Shown: positions 21,077-30,541 of the stretch, in pieces
Layout of the letters: every line of letters begins with the position of its first letter
Numbering within the stretch: position 1 is the stretch's first letter
NCBI GenBank assembly: GCA_033439765.1
Contig: JAULSN010000016.1
Location: 186,001 to 250,000 of the forward strand
Source of the DNA: Lasiosphaeria ovina
Lineage: Eukaryota; Ascomycota; Sordariomycetes; Sordariales; Lasiosphaeriaceae
DNA length: 64,000 bases
Reading direction: 5' to 3'
Notes under the pieces: model-generated
Told to the model about the DNA's origin: nothing
Database searches by the model: none
The model's input: the letters and a program-made list of their open reading frames with translations, nothing else
Position numbers and translations under genes: made by a program

Positions 21077-22833
21077 TCAGTACATCACAGCTCGTCCATA
21101 CGCAAAAGGAGCCTCAGCCCACTGCTCGCGGGCCCCCGCAACAACCAGCGGACAGACCGAGACGAGCCCAAAACCGACCTCGCTCCTACCCAACATTGTG
21201 CGGATGTCCCCCCGCCGCACATGCGGCCGCAGTATGACCGGGTCGCCAAGCCCGTCGAGCATGAACAGCCAGTCCCGGTGGCACACCTGCGCCCGAGGGT
21301 ACGTGCCGGACGAGCAGTAGGCCTCGAGTAGGCCCGAGCGAAGTGGATGCTCTTGCTGCGATTCTGCCGTCGCCGTGGTGGCTGTCTTGGCCATTTTGAT
21401 CAATTTGCTCTCTTTGATATTGTTGTTGTTGCTGCTCTCAGCATCGCATCGGCAGCCAGCCCAGCGTTGACACCAATTCAATACTTTGCAATTCAATCAA
21501 TCCAATTCGGCCTTTTTGGTCAGTCAAATCGGCCATTTTTGAGGCCAATTTCCGTCAAAACTAAAGGCTCAAAGTAATTGGGCAATTATTTTCCATGGGT
21601 TAGGCCATTTTCAGGCGTTTTTTCGGGTCATTATGGGAGTCGGGGGAGCCCCTGCCCAGGGCCCACTCTGCATTTCCTGGGCACTGCATTTTCCGAAGCC
21701 CGGTAAAATCTTTGACTGCCCTGATCTTTGGAGAGCCAAAAAAAACGTAACTATCGCCACACGTTGTCAACAAACAGCCGAATCCTACTTTCCTGCCGTC
21801 CTGCATCGAACCCCCCTGCTTCCTTGCATCCAAACAGCCGACAACATGCCTGCCTCGACCGTCAATGCCGACATCCTTTGCTCGAACGGTCCTACCGCCG
21901 TCAAACGCCACTTTGATGTTCTAGCGAGACCCTCTTGAGAGACAATACTCCCGCCTGGCCGACCAAAATCACGGCTACTGTGGGTTCAGGGGTTTATTTT
22001 TTGGTCTCAGGGACCAAGTTGGGGCCAATTTCACCTGTTTTTTGGTGGAGCGGAATTTGCCGGCAGTCGAAGTCAATCCATATAAACTCAGTCAATTAAT
22101 TACGGCTTCTAATTAGGCAGTCAATTCGGACCGGTGATGCCCTCAATTTCAATCAAACTTGGCTTCAGAATTGGATTGATTGAATTGTTGCCAACGCTGA
22201 GCCAGTCGCGTCCTGGAATAGAGTCTAGAGGAGCAGGATGGCCATGTTGCTGCTCGGCGGCTTCCTGCCGCCGCCGTCGCAGTCTGATACCATAGCCTGC
22301 CGGGGGGCCGGAAATTGCCATCCTTGGCCCGCCGCCTTCATTGTGGCCCAGCGCCCTCTGCAGTGCGCACCGTGGCAGCCTCGAGAACCAATCCAGCTTG
22401 CCTGCCAACGGCCGGCCGCCAATCTCGTCCGTCATATACGCCACCATGGCGATGGCGCAGCCGCCGAAAGCCAGCCGGCCTCCAAAGTCGCTGACAGACT
22501 GTCGCGGCGGCAGCGTCTTTTGCCAGACATCAAAATAATCGGCATGCACCCGCGGGGCGGCAACCTCCGGCAGCGAACGTTCTTTCCGCCAGTCGCAGAT
22601 CCACGACGGGAAATAGGGCTTGATGGCGCCGTGCGTCAGCAGAGGGAGGATAGCGCCCGATGAAAGCAATCGGCACCTCGCGCGCCCAGTCCCCTCTGAT
22701 TGTCCACGGGGCGCAGCCGCAAGTCAAAGGGCGCGTCGACGCCCCGCGCGAACCTGAGAAACTCGAGGTCGTGCTCGTTGTTGATGTGGGCCCTGACAAG
22801 CCGGATGAACGTGCTCGTGAACTCAGTAAGCAT
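21077..22833 (-). pseudogene. HET-type incompatibility protein relic interrupted by an inserted element
   Basis: On the minus strand, 22833-22640 encodes HINNEHDLEFLRFARGVDAPFD, typical of the region behind the HET domain in vegetative-incompatibility proteins. After a frame change, 22669-22210 encodes GAIKPYFPSWICDWRKE, matching the usual Leu-Pro-Ser-Trp-x-x-Asp-Trp block, followed by FGGCAIAMVAYMTDE. A 738-bp repeat-bounded segment (21462-22199) then interrupts the sequence. Beyond it, 21450-21077 encodes the C-terminal HET pattern GDxxxxLxGxxxPxxLRP (RDWLFMLDGLGDPVILRPH). The N-terminal HET domain itself is missing. Frame breaks and the insertion argue against function. HET proteins trigger cell death after fusion of unlike strains. 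Homology is judged by motif pattern only. Confidence 0.65.
21462..22199. mobile_element. Nonautonomous TIR element (hAT-like MITE), 738 bp
   Basis: The right end, read inward, is CAGCGTTGGCAACAATTCAA followed by TCAATCCAATTC (32 nt). The left end is the same with CAGCGTTGACACCAATTCAA and a 15-base internal duplication (CAATTCAAT plus ACTTTG) before TCAATCCAATTC. The ends are therefore inverted repeats. Immediately outside are AGCCAGCC (21454-21461) and AGCCAGTC (22200-22207), an 8-bp target duplication with one C/T difference. 8-bp duplications and CAGNG-like termini fit the hAT superfamily. No transposase frame is visible inside; the open frames (for example 21600-21911 minus) are unrecognised. 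It sits within the HET relic. Confidence 0.7.
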
Positions 22834-23041
22834 TTGTGGCAGAACAGCTAAGAGAAAAAGTCAAACGATTGAACTGCACAACAAATACATTGCAAGATCC
22901 ACCGCTACGGCGTTAAATTGCAAGCTTGAACAGAGCGTGTCCTTGATTATTTCGTTACTAAACACAGCAGTTTATATAACGGCAAAAGTAAAGCAAAAGA
23001 CGAGGCGATTCCAGACATGCAATCGGCAAAAGAATAACAGT

Positions 23042-23139
23042 GCCCAGTAACAGGATTGAACTGTTGACCTTCGCATAACCAGATACTGCCTTCCGACGGT
23101 ATTAGTACGACGCTGCTAACCAAACTGAGCTAACCGGGC
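23042..23139 (-). tRNA. tRNA-Ile (anticodon AAT) with 23-nt intron
   Basis: The minus strand folds as a tRNA. The acceptor is GCCCGGT/ACTGGGC (one G-T pair); the anticodon stem is TCGTA/TGCGA around loop CTAATAA once the intron 23077-23099 is removed; the T-arm is AACAG TTCAATC CTGTT. The spliced length is 75 nt. Anticodon AAT reads Ile. The intron follows the base after the anticodon, the usual nuclear position. The D-stem is GCTC against CAGC, with one mismatched pair and an extra base compared with the usual GCTC/GAGC. A TTTT run about 12 nt downstream on the minus strand would serve as Pol III terminator. It lies at the edge of the accessory stretch. Confidence 0.82.
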
Positions 23140-24024
23140 TTATTCTGTTGCTTGATGGACTTTGAGTTTGGTAGGTGGGTATATGTGGATGCCGGCGGAG
23201 TTGCGGTTACGGTTGCCGTGCCACCCCCGATCCCACACTGTCATCAACGTTGCCATTGTTCCCTGGCCCAACCAAGGCTTGATCTTGAAACTTCCAGCGG
23301 CTTCAGAGCCTGCTTCCAATTGCGGGAATTTCCGCTGTTTTTTACGCTCATCGGCCTCTCTCTCGGCCTTCTTGCGCAGCTTCCACGCCCGGCGAATCTC
23401 TTTGAATTCCACAGCTTGAGGCGTGTTAGCCCCGTTCTGGGCTGCACTGCCTTTTTAGCCTCGGCGGAGGCCTTCCCCTCCTTGTGTGACGGTAAGTCGT
23501 GTCACGGCATCATTGGTCACCTGGGCTAAAGAGGGAGTAGCTGTTGGGCCAATTGCCTCGAGACAGAGGTTTCTACAGTGTGAATCCATTCAAGATCGAC
23601 ATCATACCAAGAGCCGCTCGGAAACCGACAACAAACTCGGAACCCAAGCTGAATTCAAGTTTGATTCGCCGCTAACTAGTTCTAGTCAATGGTCAATATG
23701 GCTGCAATATTCCAAAATGCTATGCTCCAAGCCGATGCCCTCCTTTTGCGTTGCATGCTGCATGCTGCCGGACCTGATTCGGCCAGCCAATTACATCAGC
23801 AGACCAATAAATGCCAAGATGGACCAGATCCATCCCGTTTAAAGCCGGATCCAAAGAGATTCAAAAATTGAAACAAGGAAACGAACAAAAAGCAAGGAGA
23901 GACAAACATTGGCCCCCCTTTTACAGTTTCTAAAAAAAAACATATTCCCATCCAAAACGATCCCGTGTTCCATTCTTCAACAGAAATCCCAACTGATTTC
24001 CTCCTTACCATATTGGTCTTAGTC
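23140..24024. other. Intergenic between tRNA-Ile and the DUF2235 gene
   Basis: About 0.9 kb. One minus-strand frame (23412-23140) encodes a very basic Lys/Arg/Glu-rich peptide (KKAEREADERKKQRK), but it lacks a recognisable domain or splice context and I do not call it. The rest is nondescript 3' flank. Confidence 0.45.
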
Positions 24025-25997
24025 TCACACGCTCGGCAGCCCGCGCCTCGCATAAGCCCACGAGTCGGGCTCGCCGGCCAGCAAGGCCAGCAGACAGCGC
24101 TCCCAGTAGCCAACAAGAGGCTCCTCGGGAAGGACGGTGGCCTGGGGCACGCCGTGGGCGACGGGGCGGGCATAGACCCAGCGCCAGGCGCCGACGTCAT
24201 CGGCGGTGACGGGGTACAGGGCGTCGGCGGGGTACTCGCGGCTGGGGAGATCGACTTCCCTCGGGCGGGGGGGAACAGGCGCGGCGGGAGGACGTGGCGG
24301 GGCGCGCTCGAGCCTCCACAGCGGAGCGCCGTCGTCGCCGCGCAGCAGGGCGTCGCACGGCCACGTGTCGCGGTCGTCGGGGCCGAGCCCCGCGCACGCC
24401 AGGCGTACGCGCACGCTGGCGTGGACCGACTCGGCCGTGTTTAGCAGCGGCTCGGCCGTGTCCTCGTTGGTGTCCTCGTCGACGCGCAGCGCGAGCCCCG
24501 GGCGCCGCACCGTGCGGCCGGCGGCCAGCGTCAGCGTGCTGGTGGGGCTGCGCAGCATGCCAAGGCCCCACGGCCGGGCGTACTGCCACAGCTTGGCGGG
24601 CGGGGCGTCCGGGTGCACGTCGCGGCCGTCGCACTCGGCGGCGTCGCGCTTGGGCGGCGCGTTCGGGTGGCTGAAGACGGCGTCGGCGCCGGCCCACGGC
24701 AGCGGGCCGGACGGGGCGCGCCGGAGCATCTTGGGAATGAGCATGCTGGACCGGCGGCTCGAGGGCGGGGCGTAGGGGAAGGGGTGCGCGGCCGAGAAGC
24801 GCAGGCCGTCGCGGAACATGGCCGTCATGCGGGCAAAGTTGAACTCGACGCCAACGGTGGACAGCTGGTCGCACATCCAGGCCAGGGTGATGTTGGCGGC
24901 GTGCTGGTCGAACCAGCCGCCGCCGACGTTGGCGTGGGTGCCGGGGAACCACACCTGCTTGAGGTTGGTGGCGCTGCCGGGCAGCCGCTCCCACAGCGCC
25001 GGCCGGAACGCGAAGCGCGGCTCGTCCAGCGCCAGCGCCTGGAACGCGTTCTCCACCTTGTCCGAGACCTGCGTGTTCGTAAAGCGCCACTGGTCTGCCG
25101 ATCCGCGGACCCCGATGACGGGCGCCGGCGGGATCCCCAGCGTGCCCACCGTGTCCCACACGGCCAGCGCTTTGATTCTGATCTCGGTCACGCCGTCCCG
25201 GAACGTGTCTCGTGTGTACCCGAGCTGATTCCTCGCAAAGTTGTTAGCCCGAGATACCGGTCAGACGGGAGCGTCGGAGAATCAAAACTTGCATCCTTCA
25301 GGCCCGTCTTGTACTTGAGCATGCGCGCGTTCTCCCACTCGATCTTGGCCTGGCCGTGCGATTTGTTGTAGGCGGCTAGGCCGGGCACTAGATAGTCGTC
25401 CTTGTCGCGTGAGGGGTCGCCCATGTTCTCGTAGTCGTCGAAGACAGTGTAGAAGTGGTCGAGCCCCTCGGGGGTCAGCAGGCCGAGCGACGCGATGATG
25501 TCGGCCGTCGACCGCGCCGTGAAGGCCCCGCGCGAGAAGCCCACGAGGATGATGGAGTCGCCTTCGACGTAGTTGGTGCAGATGAAGTTGTACACCTCAC
25601 GGATGTCCTGCCGACAAGTCAGGTTGACTGAGAATCAAGACTCGAGACTTTCATTGTTAATTACCCGGTCCAGGCCCATGCCAAAGGCGCCGCCCGTGAA
25701 CTGGTCAAGAGCACCGGCCGTGCCGACTCCGGGAAAGTAGTTGATGATCTGGGGAGTGCCGTCGCAGCAGTTGCGGCAGATGACGCGCGAGATGCGCGTC
25801 ACATTGGATGGAGGCTCGAGACTGCTAATGAGACGGGTGTTAACCCGACGCGTCAACATCAGGGTGTTCTCATGCATAATTAATTAATTAATTAATTACC
25901 TCTTCTTTCCCAACGAGTCCATCCACGTGCCGTCGCAACACACGATGATGCGCTTGGGCGCGCTGGGCACCACGACGCTCGGGGTGGTTAATCCCAT
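24025..25997 (-). CDS. DUF2235 (Tle1-like) alpha/beta-hydrolase, 584 aa
   Basis: Inferred exons (minus strand): 25997-25900, 25821-25665, 25607-25315, 25231-24025; 1,755 nt in frame. The N-terminus MGLTTPSVVVPSAPKRIIVC leads directly into the family's Val-x-x-Asp-Gly-Thr-Trp block (CCDGTWMDS). GFSRGAFTAR at about 108-117 is the GxSxG nucleophile elbow (Ser about 110), KALAVWDTVGTLG near 203-216 supplies the conserved Trp-Asp, and FPGTHANVGGGW near 279-290 supplies the conserved His. The fold is that of T6SS Tle1-type phospholipases; in fungi the substrate is generally unknown. There is no signal peptide. The C-terminal 170 residues are Pro/Arg-rich and less conserved. Intron 1 is a (TTAA)n-rich stretch. 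A second donor (GTTTTG) is possible for intron 3, but GTACAA is the one that keeps frame. Key residues are intact. Confidence 0.9.
25873..25898. repeat. TTAA/TAAT tetranucleotide run in intron 1 of the DUF2235 gene
   Basis: About six copies of TTAA (or AATT) directly follow the exon 1 donor on the minus strand. It is a simple microsatellite and affects only intron sequence. Confidence 0.8.
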
Positions 25998-27457
25998 TGT
26001 TGCTGTCGTCGCCAAACCTCAGCTTGAGAGTCGGAATCTGACTGAGACAGCGAGATTCAGGAAGAAAGGACGGGGAGACAGAAGGGGTCGTTGGACATTA
26101 AATAGCGAATGTCTGGCCTCCGTAGTTCTTGACCGCCTGTCTCATGACCAGACCGAGTGTGCTACCCGTACAGTATGTATGTAACTTGTATGTAGGTACA
26201 TGTGCAAATCTGTGTCTGCGCATCGGATGCAGCGTGCCTGGTTCGCAGTACATATACACAGTACTCCTTCTCCGTGGAAGCATCGTGAGAGGCAGAGAGA
26301 GGCATGCTGCTGGCAGGGGGGGCGGCCGCTGGAACTGAGGCGTCGAGGGATCTGCACTGCACGCGCGCTAGCCGTCCTTCAGGCTTAGATCGCCAAAATG
26401 GCCCATTTCGACACATGCACGCTGAACTGGCCTCCACTTGTCCAAGCTGTTTTGGCGACCGCGCAGGCGGAGCGAGAAGGGCATTGGCCGGCCGGAGTGT
26501 TGGCCCTCATCAGGTGTATTCCGACAGGAACCAGGTGCGAGTCCCGGCCAACCGCAGGCGGCGTGCAAGTGCACTAACGCAGTCAGAGCCCGAGACAGGA
26601 CGCTGGCGGGGCTGAGCTGAATGACCCCAGCACCCGAAGCCCACTTCCCCGCTGACCGCGCCAACCAGGTTCCAGCGCACCCACTCCGCACTGTCTCGGA
26701 CTCGTGCTCAATCCACCCGCTCCATTCAGGGTCCTCGTGCCCCACCTCGACGACCGGACGCCGAGGGCCGTACACACCACCCAATTTGTCACCGGGCATG
26801 GTTTGTGCAACGCAGTTCTGAAGCCGGTATAACATTCAGCGATTACAAGGTAGGGAAGAGCAGAACATGCACAGAGTAACAGTGGAGGCTCGGTATCGAG
26901 TAAACTACGACTTCAAAAAAGAAATTACAAAGTCAAGTCTCGGGCATAAATAGTAACCCCTTGACATCATGATACTTGACTTTGAACTCCATTGTAACTG
27001 CAGGCCTCGTTTATTGAAACATTAATGGCTTACACTCTATTTTAAGCCGCATCTGACATTCTTTCAGAACTGCCGTACTATCCTGATGTTTTCTCCGTGT
27101 TATCGGCAGTATATTCCTTGCTAAGACCCCTTTTGAATTATAATGGAACCACCTCTCAGATTGCAAACACACAGGAACCAGACTCAAAACCTGCGTTCTC
27201 AGAGCCTGAAAAAGGGTTCGTATGAATTCTGCTCTAATTATATGTGAGAACACATTGGAGTGGAGTCCAAGTCACGACGAGTCAGAGAGACGGGGTAGGT
27301 ACAGCGTGGCAGACGTTGAATACTTGTTCAAATTCGGGTTGCAGGACGGGAAACATATTTCGTTCATCTAGGTGACGGGCCCGGGGTGCCGAATCATCTA
27401 GAGGAGTCCTTCTCAGAGAGTTGTTATATACGATATCACTAGCATAACTAGATCTAC
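25998..27457. other. Intergenic upstream of the DUF2235 gene
   Basis: About 1.5 kb. The part next to 25997 is the presumed promoter and 5' UTR. The part from about 26840 to 27400 is AT-richer. No supportable gene; the open frames on both strands are mutually overlapping and featureless. Confidence 0.5.
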
Positions 27458-28168
27458 TTGCCATGTGGGCCGAATATGGCGGGCGGAGGGAGTTTGAAGT
27501 CGTTCCCTGCGAGGGAGGCACTGCCCGCCGGAGCGGACACGTACGGCGACGTGCGGGCTGGGTGTAACCTCGCCCTTCGGGGGAGAGCAGCCGCCTTCCG
27601 GATTTCCATGTACGACAACGTCAGAGAGAGCAACGTGTACCCCGTTGGGCTTACTATCGAAGATGAAAGCGGCTGGAACGACGCGGCTTCCGCGCGGTCG
27701 AAGCAGGATGTGGAGGTTTGTGAGGATATCACGGTGGCAGAGTCCAAGTGGGTATAGAAAGCGACCGACAAGGTGGGTGGCGGGATGGAGACGATGGAGA
27801 GGGTTAAGGGGTTCGATACGACGGCTGAGTATGGAGATTACTTTGATCGGGACGGACGTGAACGGAGTGATGCGGAGGAGACTGAGCATGTTACTCCACT
27901 CCGTCCGTTTGAACAACTTGGAAGTTGACTATTGCTGACCAAGTTGAAAGACATATCTGGGACGGACCGGCAAGGGTTATCAGCGAGCCCCTGGTTATGT
28001 TTCGACTTACCTCGGGGCTGTCAGTATGCTCAGCGTGGCGTGGGGGCTGCGGTTCTGGTTCTGAGAAAAAAGAGGGAAAGCCCACTAACTTATCGACGGG
28101 TCGGATTGCGCATGATTAAGAATCATGTCTTTGAGGGGAGCCCCGAGGTGGAGCTGAGGATTGAGTGA
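27458..28168 (+). pseudogene. Probable HET-protein C-terminal relic
   Basis: Two plus-strand frames look like pieces of one degraded protein. The first (27458-27757) has AAFRISMYDNVRESNVYPVG and TIEDESGWNDAA. The second (from about 27950) has AAVLVLRKKRE, TYRRVGLRMI and a terminal FEGSPEVELRIE before the stop at 28166-28168. The pattern of an aliphatic strand, then Tyr-Arg-Arg-Val-Gly-Leu and a final acidic Glu-x-x-Ile/Leu strand, resembles the extreme C-terminus of HET-domain proteins. The frames are not joined by an obvious intron and no HET domain is present. This is a weak, motif-only call. Confidence 0.4.
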
Positions 28169-28880
28169 TGGGGAAAATTGCATTGGTACGCCGCATCACT
28201 CTTGATATGATCAACTCAACATCCTATACCGATTTCCAACCTCATCCACGAAGTTGGAAACAATCAGACTCCAGTCGTTGGCCACCTACAAGTCAAACTG
28301 AGGAGCCCGTCAAGAAACTCTCTGGGTGTTTAACATCCCTAGAGAAAAGAAGACGATATTTTGAAAGAACTGGAGAACATACCTCCCAGCTTTCTCTCTT
28401 TGCCTATCTTGATTTCTTTGTTGATTTCTTGTCGATATATGCCTCAGATCGGGGCGAAACCTGTTCTTGTATTACATTGGTGAGATTAAACTTCAAAGCA
28501 ACTGCCTCATCTCATGCCGATTATTCTCCAAATCACACTTGGGTTACGAGCGCAATGAGCCCATACGTCAAGTGGCAAATGCTTGGGAAACTCAACAATC
28601 ATGACCTCTCGTAGAATAGACAAGGGCACCGGTAACAGGGGGTTAATTGAGCCGATCCAAGCTGACCTGACCCAGAACCACGAATCTCCATATTATGATG
28701 ATGACCCGGAAGGCATTTGATTCTCTAGAATCACCGAACCCCATGGAGAAGAACCCCATGCAGATGACCCCATTCAGACAAATCCCATGCAGATAACTCG
28801 GTCCCGTTCGCTGAGCGACTAGACAAGGTAGGTAGGTGGGTAACTCCACCTAGAAAGTGACGCAACCCTCAAACTCCAGC
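28169..28880. other. Intergenic, AT-richer, with a degenerate minirepeat
   Basis: About 0.7 kb between the HET relic and the OHCU gene end. Contains the roughly 15-bp degenerate repeat listed at 28737-28798. One open frame (28165-28614 plus) has no recognisable feature. Confidence 0.5.
28737..28798. repeat. Degenerate tandem minirepeat, about 4 x 15 bp
   Basis: Four successive variants of ACCCCATGCAGATGA (AACCCCATGGAGAAG, AACCCCATGCAGATG, ACCCCATTCAGACAA, ATCCCATGCAGATAA) follow one another without a gap. Confidence 0.75.
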
Positions 28881-29658
28881 TCATGCGCTGGCGCCAAGCT
28901 CAGCGGCCTCCAGGGACGACTTCTGGAGCCTGGCGGCGCGGTCGGCCGCGATGTCGCACATTGCCTGCAGCGAAACCAATCAACAAGGACACAATTATTT
29001 AAACAAGGGCAATGTCCACTCGGCGGCGGGAGGAGGAGGAGCGGAGGGGAAAACGCACCTGGATAGCCTCGCGCTCCTCGGCCTGGGGATCGGCGCGGTC
29101 GATGCGGCGGCGCATGTCGGCCATAATCACATCACGCGACCGGCCGTTGACGAAGACGACGTAGCGCAGGCCGGGGAAGGCGGCCTCGTACTCGTCGTTG
29201 AGGGCGGCGAGGCGTTGGGCGTCGGCGGGGTCGCCGCCGCGTAGCTGGGCCTGTTCGGCGGCGCTCTGGGCGCTGAGCTCTTCCTCTTCCTCTTCTTCGT
29301 TGTCATCGTGGTCGGCGTGCGGGGTTGGCGGCTTGGCGGGGCCGAGGCGCGGGTGGCTGGCCAGGATGGCGTGCAGGGGCCGGCGGGCGTCGGGGGTGGC
29401 GTCGGGGTCGGCGCGGGGCCCGCTGACGGCGGCGGCGATGGCGAGCAGCTCGTCGCGGAGCGTGGCGATGAGGTCGGCGTACGAGCCGAACGAGAGCGTG
29501 CGCAGCGTCGGCAGCGCGAGCGCGTGCAGCTGCGGCGACGGCTCGAAAAGCAGGTCGAGCGTCGACGTGAGGGCCGCGTCGGGCAGCGACGGCAGCGACG
29601 CGATGCCCGGGAGGAACGGCGTCGCCTGCGGGTTGAGCTGCGATGTGGGGGCGGCCAT
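28881..29658 (-). CDS. OHCU decarboxylase (uric-acid degradation), 227 aa
   Basis: 2-oxo-4-hydroxy-4-carboxy-5-ureidoimidazoline decarboxylase family; converts OHCU to S-allantoin in the uricase pathway, usually in peroxisomes or cytosol. Inferred exons (minus strand): 29658-29059 and 28964-28881 (GTGCGT donor, TGCAG acceptor), 684 nt in frame. The start MAAPTSQLNPQATPFLPGIA is the first ATG. Helical family motifs visible are ASHPRLG, the conserved His-Pro-x-Leu-Gly active-site block, and LNDEYEAAFPGLRYVVFVNG followed by RSRDVIMADMRRRI, the Tyr-x-x-x-Phe-Gly-x-x-Phe-Val block. A Glu-rich insertion (DDNEEEEEEEL) between them is typical of fungal members. The C-terminal AELGASA lacks a peroxisomal SKL-type signal. 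The gene is intact. Confidence 0.88.
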
Positions 29659-30541
29659 TTTGTTACGGCAAGGTACTGTAGGTCGGGTGTGACTTTGTTT
29701 CACTTTTCAGCTACTCGGTACTGTACGTGCCCACGGGGTTGCGCTGCGTCTTCCTTCTTATCTCTCCCGAATCGAATCCCCAGAAAACAGCTCAATCGGG
29801 TGGGGCCAACCGTCGCTCTACGGATACCTACCTGCAGTCGCCTTGCCGCCGCCGCCGCACCTCGCCGATTGTTATGACGTGAGAGGCTCAAAACAAGATC
29901 GATCGCGGGGCCCAGCCGCCACAAGGGAACAGCTCGCCAGCGGGTGACCCAGCGCAATGGGTCGCGTGTAAAAGCCCAGTGGAGCAGCCAAAGAAAGACG
30001 TAGACAGATTGATTTTCGTCAGTCGCTACAGCTTTGCTTGTACATTCGTACTTGTATGTACATTTAATTTTCGCGGTACGAAACGACAATACCGTGGGAA
30101 AAGACCACGCGGCATCGGCCGGTCCACCACGCTTGTCTGTCGGCCGGTACCGCACGGCCCGACAGCTGCTTGCCCAACCCCATGCCGGCCCACTTTGTAT
30201 GTACAGAATATGATCCGTAGTGGCCTGGACATCATCAACAACAACAAACTCGGCTTCTCTCAGCCCACACCAGTTTTGTGGATTCGCCATCATCCCAAAA
30301 AGACATTGCCAGACTCCCCCTATGCAGCTTGTCCGCCCCATATCCCCAACCCCCAACCCCATGCAGCCTGCCTACCTCGCATCAGAGAGCGAGCACCTCC
30401 CGGGAAGCTCGCCAAACATGACATGCCTCGCCCAGACCAATGGAAACGTGCAATTTTTGTTTAGCCGCCAATGCAATACCTATGTCAAATGCCGGCACCC
30501 GCTCAGACGGGTGCAGAACCTGCGCCGGCATCCCACCAAGT
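29659..30541. other. Intergenic upstream of the OHCU gene
   Basis: About 0.9 kb: presumed promoter of the OHCU gene plus the 3' flank of the minus-strand gene ending at 30542. C/A-rich tracts (CCCCAACCCCCAACCCCATG) are near 30342-30361. No supportable gene. Confidence 0.5.

Noticed and set aside
21600..21911. Open frame inside the inverted-repeat element as a possible transposase
   Set aside because: Too short and without any transposase motif; the element is treated as nonautonomous.
23140..23412. Basic Lys/Arg/Glu-rich minus-strand frame next to tRNA-Ile
   Set aside because: Composition is suggestive of a helical protein but it lacks a domain, a good start and any splice partner, so it is described only in the intergenic entry.
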